Origin: Gemmatimonadota bacterium
GTDB taxonomy: Bacteria; Gemmatimonadota; Gemmatimonadetes; Gemmatimonadales; GWC2-71-9
Assembly: GCA_029262195.1 (NCBI GenBank)
Contig: JAJCZX010000027.1
Coordinates: 130,677-194,676, forward strand
Reading direction: 5' to 3'
Length of the DNA: 64,000 nucleotides
Part shown: one piece after another, positions 43,582-50,791 of the stretch
How the letters are laid out: each line of letters starts with the position of its first letter
Numbering within the stretch: the first letter of the stretch is position 1
Notes under the pieces: model-generated
Database searches by the model: none
Told to the model about the DNA's origin: nothing
The model's input: the letters and a program-made list of their open reading frames with translations, nothing else
Program-made: the position numbers and the translations under genes

Positions 43582-43722
43582 TTGTTATCAAATCGGCACC
43601 ATCATAAATCAACCTTCCCCATTTTGACGGGCGGTTGAGGGAGACTCTTCAGGTTCGCTCAACACTAACCAAAGAGGCTCATCATGTCAGGACAGATATG
43701 GGATTTTGGGGATCACCGACCG
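43582..43722. repeat. Duplicated ~140-bp module, copy 1
   Basis: Copy 1 of a module repeated at 44506-44645. The last 50 bases (43673-43722) are identical, including an ATG and the first 13 codons (MSGQIWDFGDHRP); the upstream part is diverged but alignable. A hairpin (GAGACTCTT / AAGAGGCTC with inner GGTT / AACC, 43641-43680) covers the ribosome-binding site. After the shared 13 codons the frame continues 55 codons opposite the lipoprotein gene and is probably a remnant. Confidence 0.75.
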
Positions 43723-43758
43723 CAGTTCCGATCCACCAACTACCTGGGTTTGCGAGCG

Positions 43759-44439
43759 TCAGTGACCGTTAGGGGGGACCGTCTGGCCAGGGGCCGCCAA
43801 GATATCTATTTGAGAATTGGTCACGATCGATTCGCCATCCGTCATTACCAATGTACGCAATCCACCGGACGACAAGAATTCGACCTTTAGGCGGCCTCCA
43901 AAATAGATTGGCCTCGGGTAGAAAAATTTCTGATCTTCCTTCCAATGAAATTCATGGGCTTCCATGATGCGGTATACCGACGCCAAGATCGCGTTCCCTT
44001 CTTTCTCGAAAACGAGTTCCATCCTACCTCGCCTTTGGCTGCGCGAAGGTAAAACCTCTTGCCCCTCTGTTTGGTAGACCAGTGCGTCAACCTCGAATCG
44101 TTCCACCTTAAAGGACGGCGGAAAGTCCATCGCGTTGAGATAGTCCTCGTTGATCCCCAATACCCAACCTTTCCAAAGCCAGAAAGAACTCGGGCGGGGG
44201 GGCGTCCAGCTAGAAGAGGGTTTGAGAATCCTGGAGAAGCTCGGCCCTTCATTAAGTTCGAACAAGCCGGCAGCCATATCAACGTGCACATAATCGCCCA
44301 TCCAGCCGGGCGTCGTGTCCGTGGCAGTAATCAGCACGATTCGGTGGCCCTGACTACTACTACGAAGTGAACCGATTGAACTGGTGCTGGCGCATCCGAA
44401 AACGAGCAATGTGAGCGCCCAAGGACAAAGGTATCGCAT
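43759..44439 (-). CDS. Accessory lipoprotein
   Basis: A 226-residue lipoprotein: MRYLCPWALTLLVFGCAST, with the acylated Cys at residue 16 preceded by VFG. The mature domain is beta-rich with many aromatic residues (RPSSFWLWKGWVLGINEDYL, AHEFHWKEDQKFFYPRPIYF, GRMELVFEKEGNAILASVYR). Not recognised. It lies between the two copies of the duplicated module, i.e. it occupies one cassette of the accessory island. Confidence 0.65.
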   Translation of the reverse strand: MRYLCPWALTLLVFGCASTSSIGSLRSSSQGHRIVLITATDTTPGWMGDYVHVDMAAGLFELNEGPSFSRILKPSSSWTPPRPSSFWLWKGWVLGINEDYLNAMDFPPSFKVERFEVDALVYQTEGQEVLPSRSQRRGRMELVFEKEGNAILASVYRIMEAHEFHWKEDQKFFYPRPIYFGGRLKVEFLSSGGLRTLVMTDGESIVTNSQIDILAAPGQTVPPNGH

Positions 44440-44505
44440 GCTTTCAACCTCGTACTGAAGGGATGGGTGGCGCCCTGATCAACAAAATGCTTCCTCGAAA
44501 TCCGA

Positions 44506-44645
44506 TTTGTCAAATCCGCGCGATCAAAAATCAACGTCCCCAGTTTTGATCGGCCGTTGAGAGAGCCTCTTCAGGTTGTTCTCACCAACAACCAGAGAGG
44601 CTCATCATGTCAGGACAGATATGGGATTTTGGGGATCACCGACCG
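44506..44645. repeat. Duplicated ~140-bp module, copy 2
   Basis: Copy 2. Here the hairpin is stronger: outer stem GAGCCTCT (44563-44570) with AGAGGCTC (44596-44603) and inner stem GGTTGTT (44574-44580) with AACAACC (44587-44593). The ribosome-binding AGAGG lies in the outer stem, six bases before the ATG at 44607. Both stems persist between copies although the loop bases differ. Confidence 0.75.
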
Positions 44646-44834
44646 TGGCCAGTATCGGAGGAAGTAGCTCAACGGAGGGCTGATTGCATCGCCCGACTTG
44701 AATCTACCGAGACCAGAAACGAAACTGTCAGTCAGGCAGGTCGGAGGGATCAAGCGATTCCAGATACGCCCGGGCCTCTTCGATCGCTCGATCTTCGAAA
44801 GCCGCCAGAGTTGAATGAAAATAGTAACCCCTAG
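44607..44834 (+). CDS. Possible small plus-strand gene from module copy 2
   Basis: A 75-codon frame beginning MSGQIWDFGDHRPWPVSEEV and continuing as a charged, helical stretch (AQRRADCIARLESTETRNET). The first 13 codons are repeated exactly at 43684. It overlaps the C-terminal end of the minus-strand gene at 44728 by 107 bases, so the true protein may be shorter. It may be a short leader or remnant rather than a functional protein. Confidence 0.35.
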   Translation: MSGQIWDFGDHRPWPVSEEVAQRRADCIARLESTETRNETVSQAGRRDQAIPDTPGPLRSLDLRKPPELNENSNP

Positions 44835-45468
44835 AAACGCCGTCGACGTCGGTAAGGTGGGACCCGAAGCGACCCTCAATATCATCCAGCGCGCACAACG
44901 CTGTGAAAGCGCGCTCCACCACGGTTACGCGATGGGGTCTCCAATACGCACCACTGTCACCCGCTACCAAGCTCTGCAACCGACGCTCGTAAAACTTCAG
45001 TTCGGTTTGGATCTGGTTGCATGTGTTCCACACGACCTCTGCAGAAGTCACGGTCTTGAGGTCGACCCTACTAGCCGCCCCCTGAAGTTGACCGGAGAAC
45101 AATAGGTCTTGTCCGATTTCGGAAAGGAACCACTTCAAGCTGCTCTGATCAACAGCGTAGGCGGATTTGACGCTCCGCATCCAGATCGCCTCCATTCGGC
45201 TTCGGATCAAATCGCTAAGGCTCAACAACTCGGTGACTTGAGATCGGCGGACGCGCTCTGCTTCCTCCCGGTTGTGGGCCAGCGAACGGTTGGCGATCAA
45301 CAAGCTCACTACAGCGACAAAGACCGCTATCAAGGTGAGCGTCCGCTCCAACAATTCCCACGGATCCCCGGGCGGGGCGTTCTTCGCCAGGATTATCAAA
45401 ATGATAGCACCCATCGATGCCATCGGAGCTAACCATTCCCCCTGAATGCCCAAGCGTACGTCCTTCAA
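44728..45468 (-). CDS. Accessory membrane protein with cytoplasmic helical domain
   Basis: A 246-residue protein with two membrane helices (WLAPMASMGAIILIILAKNA; TLTLIAVFVAVVSLLIANRS), then a coiled region (LAHNREEAERVRRSQVTELL) and a ~140-residue soluble domain. Starts at TTG in a TTGA overlap with the upstream lipoprotein gene, hence co-translated. This 2TM-plus-helical plan recalls membrane effectors in phage-defence or exclusion systems; family not identified. Confidence 0.65.
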   Translation of the reverse strand: MKDVRLGIQGEWLAPMASMGAIILIILAKNAPPGDPWELLERTLTLIAVFVAVVSLLIANRSLAHNREEAERVRRSQVTELLSLSDLIRSRMEAIWMRSVKSAYAVDQSSLKWFLSEIGQDLLFSGQLQGAASRVDLKTVTSAEVVWNTCNQIQTELKFYERRLQSLVAGDSGAYWRPHRVTVVERAFTALCALDDIEGRFGSHLTDVDGVSRGYYFHSTLAAFEDRAIEEARAYLESLDPSDLPD

Positions 45469-45890
45469 CGCTGGAACCTCCCCACCCGCTCGCCTACTCC
45501 GAATTCCCGATGAAGTATGCCTCGGATCTCCCCGGCACCCGGAGGCCCTTCTCCGTAGCTCCAGCGCCTCTCGTTCACGCTGAACCCGAACACATCATAC
45601 GGGCCCGAGAACACGCCTCCCTTCTCCCCGCTCTTCCGCTTCCTGGTGATGATGTCGAGCCACTCCGGAGCTTCTGGATCCAATCCAATCGCAATTGACT
45701 CTCCAGATGCCAGAGTCGCCTCGTAGTACACGGGTTTACCCCTGTATTGTTTGGAAACGAACTCCGCCAACTCGGTAGGCTCGCCCAAATCCAACTCCAT
45801 CAACGAGGTCGGCCGGGTTCTTTGACTCGAAGAGCGGAAGGCCCAACAACCAGCCACAGCGATCGCCGCTAAAAACACGGTAAAGCCCAA
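45465..45890 (-). CDS. Accessory lipoprotein
   Basis: A 141-residue protein starting at TTG after an excellent GGAGG site: MGFTVFLAAIAVAGCWAF with the acylated Cys at residue 15. The mature part includes LGEPTELAEFVSKQYRGKPV and SGPYDVFGFSVNERRWSYGE. Unknown family; coupled to the following membrane protein, suggesting a two-component envelope system. 45891-46024 upstream should carry the promoter. Confidence 0.6.
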   Translation of the reverse strand: MGFTVFLAAIAVAGCWAFRSSSQRTRPTSLMELDLGEPTELAEFVSKQYRGKPVYYEATLASGESIAIGLDPEAPEWLDIITRKRKSGEKGGVFSGPYDVFGFSVNERRWSYGEGPPGAGEIRGILHREFGVGERVGRFQR

Positions 45891-46024
45891 TTCAAACCTC
45901 CTACAACTATCTCGTGGGTGGCGCCCCCCACGATGATCGCGATTGAGGACCGTAATCGCAAGGAAGTTGTTACCTTAGTACCACTGGGGCGACATCACAT
46001 TTCTTTGATGCGAAGGGGCGCTAG

Positions 46025-46303
46025 ATGAGCGATTTCACAGAGTCGATGGATCGGAAGAACTCGCAGTATTTCAGGTTCACCGACACGGCGAAGAACCAGG
46101 AGTGGCACAAGCACTGCACGGATAATGGACTGGAGGACGTGCGGTTGTACCAGGCCGTGAACGCCGACGGGCACGACCAGTTCTTCCTGGTGGGGTGTCA
46201 CGTTGGTGACGCAGCTGCGGACATCCGAGCGGTGCTCGACCGGGACGGGAGTTCGAACCCGGCGGTACTACAGGTGACTACCCCCTGCCCTCCGTTCTGC
46301 TAG
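46025..46303 (+). CDS. Small hypothetical protein
   Basis: A 92-residue soluble protein (KNSQYFRFTDTAKNQEWHKH, FFLVGCHVGDAAADIRAVLD), ending with a Cys/Pro-rich tail. GAAGGGGCG precedes the ATG. It faces the regulator gene tail to tail, overlapping by four bases. No domain recognised. It is the only plus-strand gene between the island and the repressor region. Confidence 0.5.
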   Translation: MSDFTESMDRKNSQYFRFTDTAKNQEWHKHCTDNGLEDVRLYQAVNADGHDQFFLVGCHVGDAAADIRAVLDRDGSSNPAVLQVTTPCPPFC

Positions 46304-47367
46304 GGGAGTAACTTCTCGATCAGGGCGCTTCGTTTCAACTCGGCGAGGCGCTCTGGTTCGACCCCCATTATGGCTTTGGAATATCGCTTCAAGGTCCTCG
46401 TGTCGACCCCTAGAGCACGGGCAGCGGCCGGCCCCGACATATTCGGGTCCGCGACCAACATCTCGCGAGCGTGAACCAACAGGACCAACTTGTAAAAGTC
46501 CCTCGGCGACGGGAGCCGGGCCCGCTTGAACGCCCTCACGCATGTTCTCGGATCGACTCCCACCTGTTGGGCAAGATGGGAAACGTCAACGATCGTGCTA
46601 GGGTCCGAAAGTTGTGACTCCAGGACCCTAACCATCTCCGGCCGGTTCATCTGGGTGAGCCGGTGACCGACGGCTTCTTTCAGTATTTTCCCCGTAGAAG
46701 CCATGTCGTGGGTTGCGAGCGAAAACTCGGAGTCGAATTCGATTCGCTGGCTGAGCGAGAGACCGGCGAGGTGCTTCGATCGTTTCATCTGCTGCAGGGC
46801 CACCACAGATATCTTGAACACCAGGGCCCAGCGAGCTGCCAGGTACGCTCCCCACCCTGACCAGAAAACCCATTCAGCGGACGCGACGAAATACGATCCG
46901 GTACTGATATAGAAGGCTCCGGTCAGGCAGTACGTGGCGAGAGCCATTGATGCCCGGCTTTTTGAATAACGGAAGACGGTCACGGCAAGGACGGTCCACC
47001 CGAGCCCGGTGACGAGAGCCGGCGGACTGGAGAAACTCTCGACACCGGCAAACACCAGGCCGACATCCATGGCGAGCATCCCGTAGACAACCAACGGCAA
47101 GCGCCGGAGCTTCCCCTCCAACATCCCGAGCGCCAGGATCGTGATCTCGATCGGTCCACTCACCCACGGAATCCACCAGCTATTGGGCTCAATCGAAAGA
47201 GTCAGGACGGCTACTGAGTCGAGCAGCCATGTGGCCACCAGGGCGATCGAGACTGCAAAAAGTTCTTTCGGGACAGGGAATGCCTTGAGGCGCATCCAGA
47301 GAGCCAACCCTCCCGGCGCAAGCGATATCCACTGGGTGGCGTCGCCAAGAAATAGCAAGAATCCCAT
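46300..47367 (-). CDS. Membrane-anchored regulator with C-terminal AraC-like helix-turn-helix
   Basis: A 355-residue protein starting at the ATG at 47367. Residues ~1-200 contain about six hydrophobic helices (LFAVSIALVATWLLDSVAVL, PIEITILALGMLEGKL, LVTGLGWTVLAVTVFRY, MALATYCLTGAFYISTGSYF). A linker leads to two helix-turn-helix-like motifs (VDVSHLAQQVGVDPRTCVRA and GPAAARALGVDTRTLKRYSK), the AraC two-HTH layout. A membrane sensor that binds DNA directly is rare in prophages; here it sits beside the CI-like repressor, so it may tie lysogeny or accessory-gene control to an envelope signal (inference). Confidence 0.7.
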   Translation of the reverse strand: MGFLLFLGDATQWISLAPGGLALWMRLKAFPVPKELFAVSIALVATWLLDSVAVLTLSIEPNSWWIPWVSGPIEITILALGMLEGKLRRLPLVVYGMLAMDVGLVFAGVESFSSPPALVTGLGWTVLAVTVFRYSKSRASMALATYCLTGAFYISTGSYFVASAEWVFWSGWGAYLAARWALVFKISVVALQQMKRSKHLAGLSLSQRIEFDSEFSLATHDMASTGKILKEAVGHRLTQMNRPEMVRVLESQLSDPSTIVDVSHLAQQVGVDPRTCVRAFKRARLPSPRDFYKLVLLVHAREMLVADPNMSGPAAARALGVDTRTLKRYSKAIMGVEPERLAELKRSALIEKLLP

Positions 47368-47439
47368 GGGTGTCAATAAAGCGAGATGGTACGTTTATGC
47401 AAACGGTGATATCGTTTTCAAAACCACCAATCGAAACTC

Positions 47440-47533
47440 GCACAAAACTACCAACAAACGATAGCGCCCATTTTATCTACACATTACACTTTTGTAAAAC
47501 GTAAAAATGCTGTTTTGTGCAGGTTGCACAAAA
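47440..47533. promoter_or_regulatory. Three GCACAAAA half-sites, candidate operator
   Basis: GCACAAAA at 47440-47447 and 47526-47533, and its complement TTTTGTGC at 47513-47520. The last two form a perfect 8-bp inverted repeat with a five-base spacer. They lie between the membrane regulator and the short frame at 47564, i.e. in the regulator's own promoter region (47368-47563, no gene). Confidence 0.5.
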
Positions 47534-47563
47534 TTACTATTGCGCCTGAACTGAGACCTCGCA

Positions 47564-47917
47564 ATGTTGATTTCCTCTGACGGGCGCCAACCTTCGGGGG
47601 CCTTTCTTCTACCGGCGAGGTTCGATTCCGTGAAGCATACGGTCTTATTCGATTGCGAGGAGCGTGGGGTTGCTGTGAGGCTGGGTCACGACGTTGACGG
47701 GGTTGGCCTTGCCGGGGAGATCGTAGTGAAGGACGGTGGTCAGTACACTGTAGTCCGGTCCCCCTCCGATATCGGTGAAGCTGAAGCGGTTATCCAGTCA
47801 GCTTTTTCTTCTGTTTCTCCCCACCGTTTTCGCCAGACTGCAGGTGCTCTGTCACTGCCCTGGCCACATCCAAGGCTGCCTGTCCCTCGCGCTGCTGACC
47901 TAGGACTGATTCGCTGA
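47564..47917 (+). CDS. Doubtful small gene opposite the repressor 3' end
   Basis: A 117-codon frame: FLLPARFDSVKHTVLFDCEE, VRLGHDVDGVGLAGEIVVKD look protein-like, but the last 128 bases run antisense to the repressor gene and the end is low-quality. GAGACC lies before the ATG. It may be a short real gene ending earlier in evolution or chance. Confidence 0.3.
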   Translation: MLISSDGRQPSGAFLLPARFDSVKHTVLFDCEERGVAVRLGHDVDGVGLAGEIVVKDGGQYTVVRSPSDIGEAEAVIQSAFSSVSPHRFRQTAGALSLPWPHPRLPVPRAADLGLIR

Positions 47918-48263
47918 GAAGGTCTCCTAAAGTCTCGTAAGCCCTACGGATTCCTTCGGTTACGCCGTCTCGGTGGCCAACTTCGTAGGGCGAGAGGTTC
48001 TGTATCAATGGGTCGTCTGGCGCGCCGACCCCAAACAGGAGCCATGCAGGATGCACCTCCAGCGCCAGGGCCAATCTCACCAATAAATCTGCCTTCGGCA
48101 TCGTCTTGCCGGACATTATGTCGGATATCGATCCGCTTGCCACTCCAACTTTCGCGGCGAGTTCGACTTGTGTACCGCCCCGGCTCTCAAATCCTTTGAT
48201 CAGCCGATCAAGAAGACCCTTGCCGGTTTCTTCCCTCGTTTCAGACAACGAGTGTCGAGCCAT
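47790..48263 (-). CDS. CI-like repressor with XRE helix-turn-helix
   Basis: From the ATG at 48263: about 157 residues. The helix-turn-helix is residues ~22-75 (GGTQVELAAKVGVASGSISD, IMSGKTMPKADLLVRLALAL). A C-terminal helical part (YEVGHRDGVTEGIRRAYETL ... GENGGEKQKKKLTG) would dimerise; no LexA-type protease domain (no Ser-Lys dyad region), so it is shorter than lambda CI and not obviously RecA-cleaved. The GTG at 48314 would start inside the operator and has no ribosome site. The two palindromes upstream (48305, 48324) are its likely operators. Confidence 0.8.
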   Translation of the reverse strand: MARHSLSETREETGKGLLDRLIKGFESRGGTQVELAAKVGVASGSISDIMSGKTMPKADLLVRLALALEVHPAWLLFGVGAPDDPLIQNLSPYEVGHRDGVTEGIRRAYETLGDLLSESVLGQQREGQAALDVARAVTEHLQSGENGGEKQKKKLTG

Positions 48264-48294
48264 TCCCAAAAGTCGCCCTTTTTTGAATGGAGTC

Positions 48295-48335
48295 TTGACA
48301 GGTTCCGTGTACACGGATATGCTACGTGTATACGG
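48295..48335 (+). promoter_or_regulatory. Early promoter (PR-like) with two operators
   Basis: TTGACA (48295-48300), 17 bases, TATGCT (48318-48323). The spacer contains the perfect palindrome CCGTGTACACGG (48305-48316); a second copy, ACGTGTATACGG (48324-48335, 10 of 12 identical), lies just after the -10 box. Centres are 19 bp apart, about two helical turns, which would let repressor dimers bind side by side and block transcription to the right. Confidence 0.7.
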
Positions 48336-48373
48336 ATAGCAACTACATCCTACTTGTTTCCTACGGCGGAAAA

Positions 48374-48595
48374 ATGCACGAAAAGAACGGTTTAAGCAAC
48401 AACGACAGATCTCTCGACCAAAGCGAATTGGATCGGCTCCGCCTGAACAAAGCCCATACGATCCGCCTCACGGAAGACGACTACTCCCAGCTGCAGGAAG
48501 AGGCCCATAGAGAGTCGATGGCGATCGGGCGAATAGTGAGTGTGGGCGAACTCATGCGTCGTTATGTGTTGGCCGGCCTACAGGCGGCATCCTGA
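48374..48595 (+). CDS. Ribbon-helix-helix protein (Cro/antirepressor position)
   Basis: A 73-residue protein from the ATG at 48374 (GGCGGA just upstream). The stretch AHTIRLTEDDYSQLQEEAHR ... SVGELMRRYVLAGLQAA is a ribbon-helix-helix: short strand plus two helices. It is the first gene of the early transcript and faces the repressor, the position of Cro in lambda. Confidence 0.68.
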   Translation: MHEKNGLSNNDRSLDQSELDRLRLNKAHTIRLTEDDYSQLQEEAHRESMAIGRIVSVGELMRRYVLAGLQAAS

Positions 48596-48701
48596 TGCTC
48601 AGTACCCTATCTGGCGGCACGGGCTCGAGTGGGGTCGTTCCACCCATCGCGACCCAACCAGGACACTCGGGTCCGGTCCGCCTACCTGCGAGGCACATTC
48701 T

Positions 48702-48947
48702 ATGAGGGGTTCTTCTGCTCTCCGGCTCGTCAATCAAGACATCCCGGAACCACCGCGTGCGTTCGGCCAGCTCGTGACCGCGAAAGAAATCGCAACCCGT
48801 TACTTCCCCGACGTACCCAACGGTGAAGGCTGGGTCCGTCGCAACTGCCATGTCGGCCGGACTCGCCTGGGCCATCGCACCGTTCTGTTTTCCACCAAAG
48901 CTGTTGAAGAGTGGATATCCTCCAAAGTCGAATGGTTGGAGGACTAA
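48702..48947 (+). CDS. Excisionase-like helix-turn-helix protein
   Basis: An 81-residue protein from the ATG at 48702. Core LVTAKEIATRYFPDVPNGEG ... RTVLFSTKAVEEWISSKV is a MerR-like winged helix of the excisionase/AlpA type. It ends one base before the integrase GTG, as xis-int pairs do. It would direct integrase toward excision. The bases 48596-48701 have no gene. Confidence 0.72.
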   Translation: MRGSSALRLVNQDIPEPPRAFGQLVTAKEIATRYFPDVPNGEGWVRRNCHVGRTRLGHRTVLFSTKAVEEWISSKVEWLED

Positions 48948-48948
48948 G

Positions 48949-50166
48949 GTGTCACCTGAGAAACTCCACGGATCCAAGCACTACCGGATCAACCGCATGT
49001 TCAAGCAGCTCCGCAGCCCGGGGAATCCGAAGGGGAGGCTCCGGATCAGTTCGGGCGCCAGCTCCCTCACCGAGTTCCGCCGGCGGGACGGCCTGATCAC
49101 CAAACTCGCCCGGGCTGGTGATTGGGACACCCTCAAAATGCTGGAGCGCGGGGAGCTGTCGATCGCGGACATCGTTGCAGCTGACAAATCAGGACGGCTC
49201 CACGTCGTCGCTGAGAACCTCCGCCTGGTGAAGCCTTTGGCCCCACCGGCATCGGACAAGGAAGGCCTCGCCTGGAGCGAGGAAACACTATCTGAGCTCA
49301 AACGCCCACCCACCGAGGTAGAGACATGGCTTGCCGTTTCCGCGAGAGCAAAGCAATCACGCCGGCGCTACCGGACATCGTGGGTGCGCTTCCTCAGCCG
49401 GGCCCGGGCAACCAGACAGCTGCGGAAATCGGCTCCGAGAGTAGGGGACCTGGCAGACATCGACTACGCCAGGCTACAGAAGGAATGGGGGGCCAGTAGT
49501 GCAGATTGGAACCGGGCGCGCGCTGCTGTCTCCTCATTCCTGACCTACTACCTGAACGGGGATCTCTATCATCCGTTCCGTCGCGAGGTGATGCGCCAGT
49601 TCAAGACGGATGAAGAATCCCGCGGCCGGATCCCCGACATCACCCCCGAGCAGTTCTGGGCTTTGATCCACAAGGCTGACGATCGGATTGCTCCGAGCCT
49701 AGTCGCTATGGCCACGCTCGGCACCGGCCCCGGTGAGTACGCGGACATCACCCGCGAGGATCTCAACGCTGAGAGCTTCACCGTACACATCCCGGGCACC
49801 AAGAACCGGAACCGCGACCGCGAGGTTGCAGTGGATCCCCGCCTCTGGGGTTGGATCGATGTAGCCATCCCAGCTCCCCTGGCCTATCGCTGGTTAAACG
49901 AGTGGTTCAAACGCGCCAGGAAAGAAGCGAAGCTTCCCGGCACGCTGACCATGTACGATCTCCGCCACCTATCCGCTCAGTTCGCAGGTGATGAAGGGGT
50001 CACCGATCGGGACCTCACGGTCCACATGGGACACAGCACCCCGGCAATGAGTCACCGCTACAGTCGGCGCCAGGTCGTTAGGACCGTCGCCGGCGCTGTG
50101 GCCGATCGACTCCTTGAGGGCGACAACGCAAAGCATGGGAGGAAGAAGGCGGTCAACGATGAGTGA
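48949..50166 (+). CDS. int: Tyrosine recombinase (phage integrase)
   Basis: From the GTG at 48949, about 405 residues. An arm-binding N-terminus (~1-90), a core-binding domain (~125-220; SRRRYRTSWVRFLSRARATR) and a catalytic domain. Seen: YDLRHLSAQFAG (box II), HMGHSTPAMSHRY with the nucleophilic Tyr in 'HRY', and downstream SRRQVV. Box I reads LGTGPGEYADI, where most enzymes have TG-x-R-x-x-E: the first catalytic Arg is Gly here. The first His of HxxR is Tyr. A subfamily with 'GP' in this place exists in some actinophages (recalled, not checked). It is located next to attR in the usual orientation. The tRNA target is at the right end. Confidence 0.88.
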   Translation: MSPEKLHGSKHYRINRMFKQLRSPGNPKGRLRISSGASSLTEFRRRDGLITKLARAGDWDTLKMLERGELSIADIVAADKSGRLHVVAENLRLVKPLAPPASDKEGLAWSEETLSELKRPPTEVETWLAVSARAKQSRRRYRTSWVRFLSRARATRQLRKSAPRVGDLADIDYARLQKEWGASSADWNRARAAVSSFLTYYLNGDLYHPFRREVMRQFKTDEESRGRIPDITPEQFWALIHKADDRIAPSLVAMATLGTGPGEYADITREDLNAESFTVHIPGTKNRNRDREVAVDPRLWGWIDVAIPAPLAYRWLNEWFKRARKEAKLPGTLTMYDLRHLSAQFAGDEGVTDRDLTVHMGHSTPAMSHRYSRRQVVRTVAGAVADRLLEGDNAKHGRKKAVNDE

Positions 50167-50467
50167 ATACCAGCGGCTGAAGGCGCAGGTTCGTGAGATC
50201 AGGATCGCTCAGGCCCCGAGAAAGATCCGTGAAGCGGTCGACCTGATCGCCAATGAGAGGATTCGCCTTGTAGCTGAGATCCACATCCTTGGAGAGCTTC
50301 TCGCAGAGGCAATCACAGCCGGCGACCTCGCGGACCTAACCGCCCTGCACGCCGACTACCGCGATCCCAAGCAACAAGCAAAGTGCGCGACCTGTCGCGT
50401 GTTGGCTGGCCCGATCGGATCAAAATTCCTGAGCGGGATTCATGAAGACGAAAGGAAGAAAGCGTAA
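50159..50467 (+). CDS. Hypothetical protein after integrase
   Basis: A 102-residue helical protein from the ATG at 50159, overlapping the integrase end by eight bases: LKAQVREIRIAQAPRKIREA, RLVAEIHILGELLAEAITAG, and a CxxC pair (KCATCRVLAG). Its stop shares one base with the next start. Unknown; part of the early operon. Confidence 0.55.
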   Translation: MSEYQRLKAQVREIRIAQAPRKIREAVDLIANERIRLVAEIHILGELLAEAITAGDLADLTALHADYRDPKQQAKCATCRVLAGPIGSKFLSGIHEDERKKA

Positions 50468-50679
50468 TGGGCAAATGCCAGACAAAGATCAAGAAGTTGC
50501 TCTTCGTGATCGAAGAAGAGCTTACTCAGGCTTACGTGGCCGTCGAAGCCGTCGGAGATTGTCCGATCGGGGTGCAGGGATGGCACCACAAGACATTTTC
50601 GAAGTCGAGGAACGTCATGGACCTTCTCAAAGAAGAGGTTCCAGACCATCTGACGTGGCCGCTGAACGCACCGGAATGA
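50467..50679 (+). CDS. Small hypothetical protein, last gene before attR
   Basis: A 70-residue helical protein (IKKLLFVIEEELTQAYVAVE, NVMDLLKEEVPDHLTWP). One-base overlap with its upstream neighbour. In the circular phage the next gene would be the small membrane protein at 14108. Confidence 0.5.
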   Translation: MGKCQTKIKKLLFVIEEELTQAYVAVEAVGDCPIGVQGWHHKTFSKSRNVMDLLKEEVPDHLTWPLNAPE

Positions 50680-50698
50680 GCCAGCATCGGAAGAAGGC

Positions 50699-50720
50699 AC
50701 CCACGGTTTTACCCCTGGGT
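50699..50720. repeat. 22-bp repeat near the right end, candidate arm-type site
   Basis: Identical to 14069-14090. It lies 72 bases before the attR core, at the phage side, and the copy on the left is 87 bases beyond attL. Confidence 0.55.
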
Positions 50721-50730
50721 TCTGAAGTAA

Positions 50731-50757
50731 CCGACGCCGAGAGAGCCTCGGCGTCGG
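50731..50757. other. Perfect 11-bp hairpin next to attR
   Basis: CCGACGCCGAG (50731-50741) and CTCGGCGTCGG (50747-50757) are exact reverse complements around a five-base loop. No T-run follows on either strand, so it is not an ordinary terminator. It stands between the phage's last gene and the attR core. Confidence 0.6.
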
Positions 50758-50791
50758 GAGATGATCGCGCGATTGTGGCGCGTATCGGAAA

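Noticed and set aside
43684-43890. Plus-strand 68-codon gene from module copy 1
   Set aside because: After the 13 shared codons it runs opposite the lipoprotein gene and has no independent support; treated as part of the repeat module.
48264-48314. Longer repressor starting at GTG 48314
   Set aside because: That start lies within the operator palindrome and lacks a ribosome-binding site; ATG 48263 is preferred.
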